This document shows positions 35,708-48,361 of a DNA stretch of 64,000 nucleotides, in pieces. Below the pieces are notes generated by a model. That model saw nothing but the letters and a program-made list of their open reading frames with translations, did not search any database and was not told the origin of the DNA. Position numbers and translations under genes: made by a program. The DNA is taken from contig CM068593.1 of assembly GCA_035048485.1 (NCBI GenBank), positions 4,411,151 through 4,475,150 of the forward strand. The letters are read 5' to 3'. Positions within the stretch are counted from its first letter, which is position 1; each line of letters starts with the position of its first letter. The stretch comes from Pteria penguin (lineage: Eukaryota; Mollusca; Bivalvia; Pterioida; Pteriidae).

Positions 35708-35776
35708 TTATTTCCACATTCGAAATTTCCTTTCGGCGACATCGAGATCGGCATCTCTCATATCCATTGGACTCTG
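35708..35776 (-). CDS. possible terminal exon (SPMDMRDADLDVAERKFRMWK)
   Basis: Minus strand: acceptor ccacttgtacag, then codons for QSPMDMRDADLDVAERKFRM, WK and TAA, with AATAAA overlapping the stop. Stops lie upstream in the same frame, so it must be spliced or a fragment. It may be the C-terminus of a transposon protein, as it lies between the MYB-like relic and a DDE transposase, but the family is not recognised. Confidence 0.28.
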   Translation of the reverse strand, partial: QSPMDMRDADLDVAERKFRMWK

Positions 35777-37241
35777 CTGTACAAGTGGTTTCTATAGACG
35801 CCGTTAACCTTTGTTCCATGATATTGTACATCTGTCTGGTGAATTCACTAAGCACAAGAGATAAGTTTCGGTTTTATTCAACACAAATTTGAAAATGTGA
35901 CACACCTTAGATGAAATAAATTTCATATTATTTTGTTTTATGGATTGGAATCTCTTAAAAGGTACAGTACCATGATGCATGACTCGCATGAGTACTGTAG
36001 AACGCAAACACAGGAATAGGTCGTGAAAGGCATGGTGAAGCGTAGTTCTAGTTCTGCATTCGATTACGTGTAGTTTTTCGAAAATTTTACAGATCACACT
36101 ACAGATTAATTTTTTTTTAAATCTATAAAACATAAAGACCGTTATGAATAGTTACAAAGAACACCAAATTGCCATGTCGTCTGCGATTGTAAGTGTGAAC
36201 CAAAGTATACTGTATAAAATTACACGCCACTCCGGCACTGCTATCGTAGCATTATTGGTTGAGTACAACGCGTGCAGTATATAAGCATGGGATTATAGGT
36301 TTGAATCCAGAAAATTCGAGGGACCTTTTTTTCTTAATTCATTTATTTATGTATTTTATCATTATTATGTAAAAACACACCCATTTATATAATGACCACA
36401 TTAAAGCTGACCGTATTAAAGATGACAACAAGCCAGTAAGACGTGGCGCTTTGGTTACTTAGATATATCAAATATTAACATCTGATGTACTGTGTCAGCC
36501 TATTCTGCGCGGCGGCTAATTCTGCGCATTTCGTGACATTGTAATCACTTCCGTGTAAACACTGGTGCACGTTTTTGAGGCCGTTTCTGTTTTATTTCCG
36601 ATTGTGTACAATTAAAGAAAATAGACTCAGCCTCAAATAAGAAGGCCTAATGAAGAAGAAAAGCAATAGATCGAGAAAGATCATTTAGTTTACAATACAC
36701 AGAAACAATATGGTTAGTTCAACTGGCCTTGAGTCAATTACAGTCTGTTTCAATTTTTTCGTAGAAATCCACTTCAAGTCAATTTTGTCCAAAATTATAT
36801 AGTCTGTTTTCTTTTTATATACACTGTAACCTCGATAGCGTCGAATAAGCCGGCATAGTTGAAATTCAGTTGACGCATGGGTACGTCAGCATTAGGTATG
36901 TGTTTCTTATTCATACAACTGGATAACAAATAAAAATTGTATCACCGTTTCACCTTTGTAGAGCAAAGATCAGTCTAAAAGTGTTGAATGTTATTTTGAT
37001 GGTTCTTTTTTTTCAAACCGAGTTAACATAGGCAATTGTTTTAAGGGGCACAGAATAGGCCGACAGCATAGTATATGTACATTAAAGATAATGTAAATTT
37101 AGAAAATAATGCTGAAATCGCATCACTTACATTTTTACATTACATAGCTTTCATTTATAATCATTCTATTTTAACAAACTGGAATTAGTATTTGGTTACA
37201 TAAAGATATATTGGTGTTTTTTTGTTTGTTTTTTTTTTTTT
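35777..37241. other. AT-rich stretch, no gene supported
   Basis: The minus frame 35804-36133 lacks any recognisable domain. A weak tRNA-like piece sits at 36230-36305 (ggtttgaatcc as a B box). The block attctgcgcggcggctaatt near 36505 could be the outer part of the following DNA transposon, but no matching right end was seen. Confidence 0.4.
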
Positions 37242-39502
37242 TAGTGCTGTGCAATGCCAAGATTCCATTCTGGTGTGCTTTGCGCCAAGCGTACTAATCC
37301 AGGGGCCATAACAGGCGGAAAGTTTCTCATGAAGTTCGGATATACCTCAAGAAAAACTTTATGACAGAGTCTAAATTGGGAGAAATTATTTGCAATACTT
37401 GTTATCACAAATTCTACAAATGGATCCATCATAAGAAGCCTCTTATTTCTCAAAGCATCAGTGAGGAACAGTGCATTCCTAAGACTCCTCCAGTTCATCT
37501 TCCAGCACAGCTAAAATCATGCATATTGTGCGTTGTGCAAAAGACCAGGACCAAAGTTAGTGGTGGTTCCGGGGAATGCCAGATTCAATCTTTTCTTAGA
37601 TAAGAATATTCTTCTTCCCAGTGATAGCAGATGTTGTCACACTTAGATGGAGATGCTGACATTAAGCCCGATGCTATTCAAGCAATGAGAATCACAAAGT
37701 CAGTAGATGTGTCTCATGGATATCATACAAAAGCCGAGAGCTGCTGCCCTACATAACCGACGTACATAGATTGACTATGACAGACCTGAATTGTACTGTG
37801 ATGAAGATATGCAAAATAGGACTGGCCTCACTAAAGATTCGTTCCTTGATATATGCTTAATTGCCGAGAAATATATTAGAAGTACACCAGCACGGACCGT
37901 CAAAACAGTAGTGGGAATATTTTTCTTCAAGCTTCGTACAGGAATGTCAAACAAATTGATGGCCAATCTTTTCAATATTTCCTATTCCAGCCTCAGATGT
38001 GCAATATCTACAGTACGGAAAATCCTTACCGACCATTTTGTTCCGAGCCATCTGGGACTGTCTCACATATCAAGTGAGGATGTAATTCCCAAGCACACCC
38101 GTCCTCTTTCTTGCTCAAGTTCTCTTTAACAACATCGTGCAAAATCCTGCTATCTTAGTTCTTGATGGAACATATTTTCATATACAGAAGAGTGATAACT
38201 TCAAATTTCAGAGAAGAACTTACAGTATACACAAGGGAAGACCATTAGTAAAGCCTATGGTCGTTGTCAGCACTACTGGATACTTTATAACTATTCTTGG
38301 ACCATATTTCTCGGACTCCAAAAATAATGACGCATCGATTCTAAACCATATGCTACAGAAAAACATCGAAAACATCAAGGACTGGGTGAGGGAGGACGAT
38401 TTATTCATCGTAGACCGTGGATTTCGGAATTCCTTGAACCTGCTAGCAGATCTGGGTATTCGCATAGCAATGCCAACGTTTTTAAAGGGAGGCCAAAAGC
38501 AGATGTCGACGGAGGACTCAAATGCCAGCAGATTGGTTACAAAGGTATGTTGTAGTTATAAATACTATAATCAAGAAAGATATAATTATCTATTTATTAT
38601 CTAATAGCTCAAACATTTATGTCTTTTAATTGATTATAATGTGATTTACCAAACCTAACTGATTGATTTAAATGTTTCATTCTGCTTGTGCATTTATCAA
38701 AATGAAACGAAATAGTACTATGCACTACGTATTTTTGTGTTGCTTGTTTACGTCATATCAAGAATATTTTATGATGATGACAACTTTCTGATACCTTATA
38801 TACATGATATAGGTCAGCTGTTCTGTTACAAATGTGAAATGGTTTTGTTGATGACGATTATGTTCCGAAATCCCAACAATTTAAACTTTGGCACTGTACT
38901 GCTGGCTCATGACAATACAATTACATGACATATCAGAGAATTTGTGGTCACTTAAGTACTGAAATCGATTACATCTATTAACAGAAGTGGATTTCCATGG
39001 CTAAAAATAGATTCTTCCATAATTTTGAAAAAAAAAATTAATGATACTACTTTTCATTTATAAGTTCGCTGGGTTGTGGAATCCGCTAACGCCAGAATCA
39101 AACGATGGAAGTATCTCTCCAGTGTTATGCCAACCAATCAAGTTCCAAATATCGGTGACAACGTCAGGATTATTTGCGCAGTATCAAATAAATATTTCAC
39201 GCCATTTTCAGCTAGAACAGATGCGGAAGATCGAAGCCTCGGTGCCAAAATGCTTGTTCTATAAAAGCAAAGCAACTCTCTTCAATCGTATGTCGAAAAC
39301 CATCTGGATAGGAAGAAGTCGCCATGGCAAAATGCAGATGAAATCGATGATTTTCCACATCTAGACGAAGCTGATTTAAGAATGCTAACTTGTGGTGTAT
39401 ATCAGCTTAAATTAGGTTCAAGTTACATCCAAGAACACATAGATAGAGAATGTGAAATTCTTTGCCATAAAGTATTTTGCTTACTGAGATGAGCACCGCC
39501 GG
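37242..39502 (+). pseudogene. DDE transposase (Harbinger/IS5-like, DDE_Tnp_4 type), broken
   Basis: After a poly-T acceptor (37225-37241) comes an N-terminal Cys region: CCAMPRFHSGVLCAKRTNPG and, after a frameshift at 37360, GEIICNTCYHKFYKW (zinc-finger-like). Next are LFLDKNILLPSDSRCC, a frameshift near 37638, then the helix-turn-helix region (LTKDSFLDICLIAEKY, TVKTVVGIFFFKLRTGMSNK). A frameshift near 38105 leads to the catalytic core: ILVLDGTYFHIQ (D at 38164), FIVDRGFRN (D at 38413). An intron from about 38545 to 39064 precedes RWVVESANARIKRWK (E at 39079). An in-frame TAA at 39262 splits off the C-terminal part (ENHLDRKKSPWQNADEIDD, LTCGVYQLKLGSSYIQEHID) ending at 39502. All three catalytic residues survive, but four or more lesions, and a splice that is off by one base, show it is dead. 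Confidence 0.85.
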
Positions 39503-39574
39503 CCAAGAAGAATAAGGAGGAGTTTTTGTATTCACAGAGAGAGAGCGCGCGTGCATGTGTGCGTCTGTTTGTTC

Positions 39575-41187
<1,613 letters not shown>

Positions 41188-41188
41188 A

Positions 41189-42898
41189 AAACAGTTTAAC
41201 CGAAAATGAGTGGGACTATCTAAACAATTTTGAAGTAAAATCTAGTAATTTTTATGGACTACCAAATATTCATAGATCAAAAGATATACAAAATGTAATT
41301 ACAAAAACCAATAACATATATGCTAAACTTCAACACCCAAGCGATTTAAAACTGCGTCCAATAGTTGCCGGACCAGCATCAGCAACACAGAGGCTCAGCA
41401 ATTTGTTAGATATTATTTTAAAAAATCTATGCTTACAAGTACCAAGTTATATTAGAGATGATATGGACTTTCTAAACTATATACCGGAACATGTAGAAGA
41501 AAACACAATTTTAGTCAGTTTCGATGTTACGAGCCTCTATACTAATATCCCACATAACCTTGTCCTATAAGCAGTAGACCATTGGATAAAGCGATACCCA
41601 GAACATGTTCCATCCCATTTTTCACAAGAATTTATTATAGAAAGTCTTAAATTAATACTGGAAAACAATCATTTCTTCTTCGATAACAAGTACTACATAC
41701 AGATTAAAGGAACTGCTATGGGTACAAAAGTAGCGCCAACATACGCAACACTAGTGATGGGATATTTAGAAGAAAAACTACATACGCTGGTTGAGAATAA
41801 TTATGATCAAGAGTTCGGAATCTATATAAAAAATAACTGGAAACGATACCTTGACGATTGTTTTATTTTTTGGCGAAAAGGAAAAAAGGATCTTGAAAAA
41901 TTCCATGAACTATTTTACAGTTTGCACCACTCAATCAAATTTACCAAAGAATTTAGCGAAAACGAATTACCATTTTTAGATAACTGGAGAAAAGATTATT
42001 ACAGATCTTTACTACAAACATACAGACACACACCAGTACTTAAATTTCCGATCTTGTCATCCTTCCCACACAAAACGAAATATACCATTTAATATGGCCA
42101 GAAGAATATGTACCATAATTGTTGATAAAACCCGTCGAGAAAAAAGACTTAAAGAACTACATGTTTTCCTTAAGAGACAAATGTACCCAGAACAACTGAT
42201 AAAAGCCGGAATTAAAAGGGCGAAGGAGATACCAATAACAGAATTAAGACGGACAAAGACACCCGAATTTACGAAGGATAATAATAATGAAAAAATACCT
42301 TTTGTAGTCACTCACAACCCTAATAATAAAAATATTTTATGTTCAGCGAAACGTTTTTTCCCGATCCTCTACCAATCAGAAACGATGCGGTCCATTATAA
42401 AGGAAACAGACATACTGAACAGCAGGCGACAAGCTCCAAATATCAAAAAGATTTTAACACGGGCCAGATTTACGTCAGAACCGGAAACTTTTTCCGTCAC
42501 AAAATGTGGAGATCCAAGATGCGGAACCTGCTCCTACATTCAAGAAGGAAGTAAAATTACGTTTCGAAATGGAATGCATTCATTAATATATTAATATATT
42601 AATGCTAATATAAATTGCAAGACAACAAATCTCATATTGCATGACCTCCACCAATTGCATGGGAAACTACATAGGTCAAACGGGAAATAAATTGAGTGAC
42701 CGAGTGCGGGTACATAAACAACAGATAAAACATCCGGAAATAAGGAATACACCTTGTAGTGAACATTTCGATGTGTGTTGTAATGGGAAGTTTCTCATTT
42801 TCCCATTTTTTAAAATAATTCAAGATAATGAACATATGAGAAAAAGTAAAGAAGAACATTTTATAAAAATATTTAAACCAACTTTAAACCGTAATTAG
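41189..42898 (+). pseudogene. Penelope-like retroelement ORF: reverse transcriptase plus GIY-YIG, broken
   Basis: The N-terminus is truncated. The reverse transcriptase part shows SSNFYGLPNIHRS, LKLRPIVAGPASATQRLSN, ILVSFDVTSLYTNIPHNL, then an in-frame TAA (41568) with reading continuing AVDHWIKRYPEHVP, KGTAMGTKVAPTYATLVMGY, RYLDDCFIFW (catalytic YLDD at 41847-41858) and ENELPFLDN. A frameshift follows near 41990, then NMARRICTIIVDKTRREKR and the Cys-rich linker CGDPRCGTCSY. A stop at 42592 beside a taatatat slippage tract and another shift lead to the GIY-YIG endonuclease (GNYIGQTGNKLSDRVRVH, with the late Glu in KEEHFIKIFKPTLN) ending at 42898. Domain order is that of GIY-YIG Penelope-like elements (Neptune/Poseidon type). 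It is inactive. Confidence 0.9.
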
Positions 42899-43006
42899 AT
42901 TAAAATGTGCGAAATAACTTTGCATTGTACGGCAACCACATACGCTACTTTCATTGTGACGTCATACATATTACTGTTACTTTGTTATTAGTTACCAACT
43001 ATACAA

Positions 43007-43046
43007 TCTGTCTGATGAGCCCTGGAGGGCTGAAAGCGCTAACAGA
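43007..43046 (+). ncRNA. hammerhead ribozyme motif, 109 nt after the Penelope-like ORF
   Basis: Stem I tctgt (43007-43011) pairs with acaga (43042-43046). The core CTGATGA is at 43012-43018. Stem II gccc/gggc with loop tgga is at 43019-43030, then GAAA at 43032-43035, the palindromic stem III agcgct (43035-43040) and A at 43041 as the expected cleavage residue. One extra T (43031) sits between stem II and GAAA, which may reduce activity. Penelope-like elements are known to carry minimal hammerheads with very short stem III in their terminal repeats, working as dimers, so position and form fit. No second copy was found upstream, as expected for a 5'-truncated insertion. Confidence 0.8.
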
Positions 43047-43439
43047 ACAGATGAAAGTTATGTTATTCTAAACTTCATTTTAATATACCAAACTGTACCA
43101 AGAACATTGTTAATATTTTTAATATATATATATCTTTACCATTAGGGGTCATCCAAAAATACATCTTTTTTATGGTATTTATCAGCTGTTATATATTTGA
43201 ATAATATTTTATTTAATATTTAATAGAAAATATTCAATGAAATTTCTTCATTAGACATCGTCATAGATAATAAAGAATATATGATATCAATAGATTACTT
43301 GATGTTTTTCATTTTGGATGATAGATACCGCATACACCGGCTTTCAGTTTTATTTGTGTTTTGGACTATGTAAGTCAGTATAAATGTTCATATTTTTATT
43401 TTAAGTTTAACATGTTTATTTTTCATATTGTCATTTTTG

Positions 43440-44090
43440 TGTTGACTGCCAAGCATAGCGACACTAGGGATCACTTTGTCTGTTGTCCGTCTGTATGTCC
43501 ATCTGTCTGTCTACCTCACTGAAAGTATTACACCCTATAACTTTTTGACTGGTAAGTGATATGGCTTTGATATTTCACATGTGTAGTCCTTGTGACATGA
43601 TCTTTGTACAGATACCAAAATATTTGACCTAGTAACCTTGACCTAGATGTTTGACATACTTTTCTTGATTGACCATCTAAGACTGACCATAACTCTTGAT
43701 TGATAGGTGATAGAACATTGATATTATGCATGTGTAACATTGTTACGCATGTAACAAGACCTTTGTACTGATACCAAACTGTTTTACCTCCTGACCTTGA
43801 CCTAGATGTTTGACCTACTTTTCATAAAATTCCAAGATTTACCGTAACTCTTCATTTGTAAGTGAGCATTGATATTTCATATGTGCACTCCTTGTGTCAA
43901 GACTTTACTGATACTAAAATTTTGACCTTGTGACCTTAACCTACATCTGTGACTTTTAAGAGTTTTGGCCTCTGTACATAGTTTTTTTATGCACAAACCT
44001 AGTCATCTTGTCTTCATAACCACTCCTAGATCCTTTGAATGATTTTGATAACCATTTTTAGAATAACACCCGCAGGCGACACGTGTTCCT
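43440..44090. repeat. degenerate repeat, about 150-bp units (tgaccttgacctagatgttt family)
   Basis: Three to four decayed units carry taactcttgattgataggtg, attgatatttcatatgtg, tccttgtgacaagacctttg, actgataccaaa, tgaccttgacctagatgtt. The end reads gcgacacgtgttcctctgg. I recall similar sequence as a common repeat in molluscan DNA. A related stretch is at 46330-46715. Confidence 0.6.
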
Positions 44091-44614
44091 CTGGTATATT
44101 TAAAATGTTTCAAATGCTTATTTCATATTGTCATTTTGTGATTAGCATATTTTTAAGCTTCCTTCAAAATTTTGATATGTAAATGACACATAATAAGAAA
44201 TTGTATATAACGAGTTTTATTGCTGCAGGTAGCAAAGTAAATTCATTCTGTTTTGTTTTTATTCTATGTTAAATGACAATTTGTAAAAAAAAAAAGTAAT
44301 ACACTGTCTTTTATATAAGGTAAATGTATCTCCCTCATGCAAAGATCTGTCTTTAGAATGATTTATTAAAGGAAGCTGGATATCTGAAGTCTTTTAAAAT
44401 GACCTCTAACATCATTTGGTAGATTGGAGCAAGCGGTGGAATATTGACTTCATGTTCATGGTCTATAACATCATCTATGCATTCATCATTTTGAACAATT
44501 CATATATTATGAAGAATGCAAGTACAAATAACAGTTTTGCATACCTTTTCAACAGAATAAATATAGAACATATATACCTTTCAATTTGGTGCACCATATG
44601 CGCATTTCGACAAA
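44091..44614. other. no gene supported
   Basis: AT-rich. The plus frame 44416-44631 is antisense to the 3' flank of the Harbinger relic and is not coding. Confidence 0.4.
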
Positions 44615-45115
44615 TTATGTCTCTTCAGTGATGCTCGTGGCCGAATGATTGGAATTCACATAAGATATAAATATTTGAAGAGCAGTGTTGAAACCAAAAT
44701 GACCGAAAAGTGAAACAAAGATCAATCTAAGGATAGAGCTGTGCATGAGGGAGATACTCCTTAGTTTCCAAATCAATCTCCCTTTTAACAGCCCGAATAC
44801 TCTTTCAATGACTTGTCTTTTCGTAGAATGAAAATAATTAGATTGTTTTTCTTGAGGAGTCAAATGTCTATTATCTCTACATGTGTATATGGGGTAAGTA
44901 ACCATTCCTTTAAACAGCTGTCACATCCTCCTTGCAATATTACAGAATGAACCTGCTTTCGGTTGAAGTAGGAGTTGGGATTTTCATAAAGCGCTGCAAT
45001 CGCTATATGTGCACCATCATTTGCCTCAATTATAATGGGGAATGTATAGTTTCCCATTTTGTCAAATCTGGTAGATACATTTGTTAAGTCACTAATAGCT
45101 GGCCACTTGATGGAA
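44615..45115 (-). pseudogene. PIF/Harbinger transposase, internally deleted
   Basis: Minus strand. From about 45115: KWPAISDLTN, then MGNYTFPIIIEANDGAHIAI (first catalytic Asp in NDGAHI), ALYENPNSYFNRKQVHSVIL. At QGGCDSCLKEWLLTPY the sequence jumps from just before the second catalytic Asp to the LLTPY motif, so the middle of the catalytic domain is deleted. After a frameshift (44860-44905 overlap) it continues HLTPQEKQSNYFHSTKRQVI, ERVFGLLKGR (third catalytic residue E) to the stop at 44615. Family DDE_Tnp_4. It cannot be active. Confidence 0.82.
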
Positions 45116-45269
45116 CCTTAAAGAATGCTGTTATGGAATTTATTATCTGTTCTTTGCATCTCAAGAAGCTATACTCCGATACATTAAAATTTTCTTTATT
45201 TCCTTAATTGTTTCCTGGTATGTCAGATACTTTACATTTATTATTAATTGTTTTGTAAGAGGTATTTTC

Positions 45270-45462
45270 AGGAGGATGCCTTTGAGGTATTTGCAGGAGG
45301 ATGCCTTTGAGGTATTTGCAGGAGGATGCCTTTGAGGTATTTGCAGGAGGATGCCTTTGAGGTATTTGCAGGAGGATGCCTTTGAGGTATTTGCAGGAGG
45401 ATGCCTTTGAGGTCTTTGCAGGAGGATGCCTTTGAGGTATTTGCAGGAGGATGCCTTTGAGG
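45270..45462. repeat. 25-bp minisatellite, about 7.7 copies
   Basis: Near-identical units of ggaggatgcctttgaggtat plus ttgca. High identity implies recent expansion. Minus frames with a 25-residue repeat result from three frames cycling through the unit. Confidence 0.97.
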
Positions 45463-45853
45463 CAGCACATTTCAGATGCTGATAGCTGAGTAGATGGAAT
45501 TAAATGTGTCGCAAGACATATTGAAAAAGGTTTTGAATGTGTCTGGAAAATACTTTTGGACTGTAACTTCAAAGTAATTGAGTCTTAATCTGATCTTCCC
45601 TGGTGCTAAAAATAAAAAAAAAAACAAATATTAATTGATGCGGGGAATCGCTGCTTGAGAGAACACCGCGATAGATCAAGTGAAAGGTCTTTGTATAATA
45701 GTAAATTGCTACTTTATAAATAATTTTAAATATTAGTAAATGACAAGGTGAAATTCTATCATGTATACGGTGAGGTGATGGTATATCACTTTTGCATTAC
45801 TCAGGAGATCACATTAGATTGACAGCGAGTGGTAGTGTTGAGAAAGCCGGTGG

Positions 45854-45988
45854 TATATAGTAGTTTTCCCCCCTAGCCATCCCCACCCGGAAAATGGCTA
45901 TACAGTAGGCTTTCCCCCGGGGGAAATTTGGCTACATAGTCATTTCCCCCTCCTATAGCCATGTCACCCGAGGGAAAACTACTATATA
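45854..45988. mobile_element. small MITE-like inverted repeat
   Basis: tatatagtagttttccc (45854-45870) is perfectly complemented by gggaaaactactatata (45972-45988). The 100-bp interior is C/G-run rich. Related pieces (gaggaaaaactactgtatag, ttgaaaaactactaaata) occur at 47450-47505. Confidence 0.6.
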
Positions 45989-46059
45989 GTGAATCCCCCC
46001 CCCCCATTTGAAATTCCGGATTTTTTTCACCCGTAAGTAAATCCAGCTCGTTACTTTGT

Positions 46060-46275
46060 TAACAATAATAAGAGAGATTTCCATTTAAAATAGAGATATC
46101 TCTACTTTTGATAGGGAGATATTTCCATTGTTTTAAGAGATATCTCATTTTCTTAAATAGATATGTTTTCAATTTTAATCTATTTTCCAAATACAGATGT
46201 ATACATTTAGAACAGAGATATATCTACTAGAATTTCGAGATATCTTTATTTAATCCGAGAAATCTATATACGTAT
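46060..46275. repeat. degenerate agagatatct repeat
   Basis: Repeated agagatatctc, gggagatatttcc, aagagatatctc, acagagatatatct and cgagatatcttt at roughly 25-35 bp spacing. The self-complementary core gagatatctc makes the tract dyad-rich. Confidence 0.6.
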
Positions 46276-46329
46276 ACTAAAATATAACTGGGAAAAACAG
46301 CAGTTTGTTCGAATGAAATTCGGGGGCAT

Positions 46330-46715
46330 CTAGTTTTTCACCTGTCTGTGACTCTGATTCTGTGGCAAAACATTGACTCTATCGTTTTCACCAAAAGGTA
46401 TAATGCTTTGAGTCTTCACAAATAGATTTCTTGTGATGAAACCTATCATTAGGGACCTTAACCTTGGAGCTGGCCTACTTTTTAAAAGCATTAACATTTG
46501 CCATGTCTTTCCAACCGTCACAGGTAGGGCTTTCATATTTCACATATATATATTCCTTAAAATGAGCCCTTTTATGTGATACAAAACTTTTTGACGTAAT
46601 GACGACCAACACGACCTTTGCCCAACGTTTCTGGAAACATTAAGATTGGTCATAACGTTCCAACCGTTACAGGTGGGCTTTCGTATTTTACATCCGTACT
46701 CCTATGATGCGCCTA
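46330..46715. repeat. degenerate repeat related to 43440-44090
   Basis: Two to three units with aggtagggctttcatatttc, acatatatattcctt, tttttgacgtaatgacgacc, cgacctttgcccaacg and ttccaaccgttacaggtggg. It runs into the Tc1/mariner relic. Confidence 0.5.
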
Positions 46716-46721
46716 ATCGGG

Positions 46722-47135
46722 TTCGTTTGGCACATTGGAGACGTGCTGTTCACTGACGAGTCTCGCTTCACGCTTAGTCAGATCGAGGTCGTGGCGAGTG
46801 ATATTCTTACGCTTGCATAGTGGAAAGCTACATATTCGGGGGAAGGGGTCTGTTATGGTATAAGCAGGGATATCTCTCGGCGTGGAAACACCTCTCGTAG
46901 TTATCTAGGACAATCGTACAGCAACAAGATATCGGGATTAGGTCTTGGGATCACACATCCTTCCTCTTATCCATCAATGTAACTTAACTTTGCAGCAGGA
47001 CAACGCGAGGCCCCATGTTGCCAGGATTTGTCGTGACTTTCAGACTCACAGCAACGCCCAACTTCTTGATTGGCCACCATACAGTCCAGATGTGTCGCCA
47101 ATGATTCCATACAATGTATTCAAGAGAGAAGTCGG
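46722..47135 (+). pseudogene. Tc1/mariner transposase remnant
   Basis: The first catalytic Asp lies in VLFTDESRFTL (near 46755). A decayed middle has stops (VMV-stop-AGIS, TPLVVI). The second Asp lies in LTLQQDNARPHVARICRDF (46985-47045), followed by NAQLLDWPPYSPDVSP. After that the expected EHLWDEL segment with the third acidic residue is missing and replaced by MIPYNVFKREVG. The N-terminal DNA-binding half is absent. Typical Tc1 family motifs leave little doubt about identity. Confidence 0.88.
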
Positions 47136-47503
47136 AAATGCATCAACCAATCAGAGTTTGAAAATTACAAATCTGATGGAATGAATGACATGTATACGTA
47201 AATAAAAGACAATGTTTTATAATGAATGATAGAAGAACATACCACACTATGGTAAATATATAAAAAGAAAGACGTGTACACGTTTACAACAAAACACTTA
47301 ACAGTATATAGAAACCCCTTAACCATAACACCATCGGTTTGATCCACAGACTATTACGGTGCTACATTTGTATTTCAAATATCAAATCTATACAATAAGA
47401 ACTAACACGTATAATTTCAAAAACCGTTACGTAAAGGGGGAAAATCTACTGTGAGGAAAAACTACTGTATAGTCATTTTTTCGGTTGAAAAACTACTAAA
47501 TAA
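47136..47503. other. spacer with MITE-like pieces
   Basis: No gene. aaaactactgtatagtcatt and gttgaaaaactactaaataa (47455-47505) are related to the MITE at 45854-45988. Confidence 0.45.
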
Positions 47504-47760
47504 CACCGGCGTGTTCAATCGGTTAGATGCTTGGCAGGTTGCCATGAGATCCCGGGGTGGATTCCCGCTGGAGGCTCGTTGGTGTCCTGTCTTTCGGATG
47601 AGAAATGGATATCGAGTTCCCGTGTCACAGTAAACACATCACGTAGAAGATCCCTCATAACTGCTTGGGATGTACATTGCAATCATGCACATGACGTTAC
47701 CATACAAATGCCATAATCTTGGTGTGACGTTGCACACATATGCGTGGTGTAAAAAGACAT
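47504..47760 (+). mobile_element. SINE with tRNA-like head and shared body (plus orientation)
   Basis: Head: accggcgtgttcaatcggtt, agatgc, then gggtggattcccgc (B-box-like). Body: gagttcccgtgtcacagtaa, cacgtagaagatccctcata, ending ttggtgtgacgt. The cccgtgtc and acgt-aagatccctca blocks and the final ggtgtgacgt match the body of the minus-strand SINEs at 27941 and 61991, while the head differs. No clear target-site duplication was seen. Confidence 0.6.
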
Positions 47761-47859
47761 CGGATTCTGATACTAACAAAATCTAGAAAGTTTTATTAAT
47801 TTGTTATTTAATGTAGGAAATGATGAAAACGTTTTTATCAAACTTTTAAGAACTGTGAA

Positions 47860-48335
47860 GAGGGATATAGGAACTAGACAAGAGTAGGTAGTGGGAATAT
47901 CGAAGCGGAATACACAAAAGAAAATTGGAAGAAGAGTAAACCACATGATATTGAAAGCGGGGTAGACAAAGCGGCATCACGAACGGAGTGAACAACATGA
48001 TACAGAAGGCGGATATTGAGAGCATAGTGAACAAAGGGTAATTGAAAGCGAAGTATGCAAAGGGATATAAAGAGAGGAATAAACAATGGAAATTGAAAGA
48101 GGAGTAAACGACGAGACATTGAAAGCGGTGTAAACAAAGAGAAAATGAAAGCGGAGTAGGCAAATGAAAGCCGAAAGCACAGTAGACAAAGAGAAACTTA
48201 AAGCCAACTGAACTGAACAAGTAAAATTGAAAGTGGAGTGACGACAGACGTACTGAAAGCATGAGAAGGCGGAAAATTGTAAAAACTGGAGTAACCAAAA
48301 GAATATTAAGGCGGAGTAGGCAATGGCGCCATCTC
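47860..48335. repeat. degenerate purine-rich repeat (attgaaagcggagtagacaa)
   Basis: Many diverged copies of attgaaagcggagta and gacaaagagaaa at about 25-30 bp spacing. The minus frame 47846-48337 reads through because the repeat lacks stops on that strand. It is not a recognisable protein. Confidence 0.65.
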
Positions 48336-48361
48336 ACTGCAGCCTCTCATATATCTGAAAT

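Noticed and set aside
36230..36305. tRNA-like sequence with ggtttgaatcc
   Set aside because: No acceptor-stem pairing and only a weak A box.
45204..45572. 122-codon minus ORF with 25-residue repeats
   Set aside because: Artefact of the 25-bp minisatellite.
47846..48337. 163-codon minus ORF
   Set aside because: It lies wholly in a degenerate purine-rich repeat and is hydrophobic low complexity.
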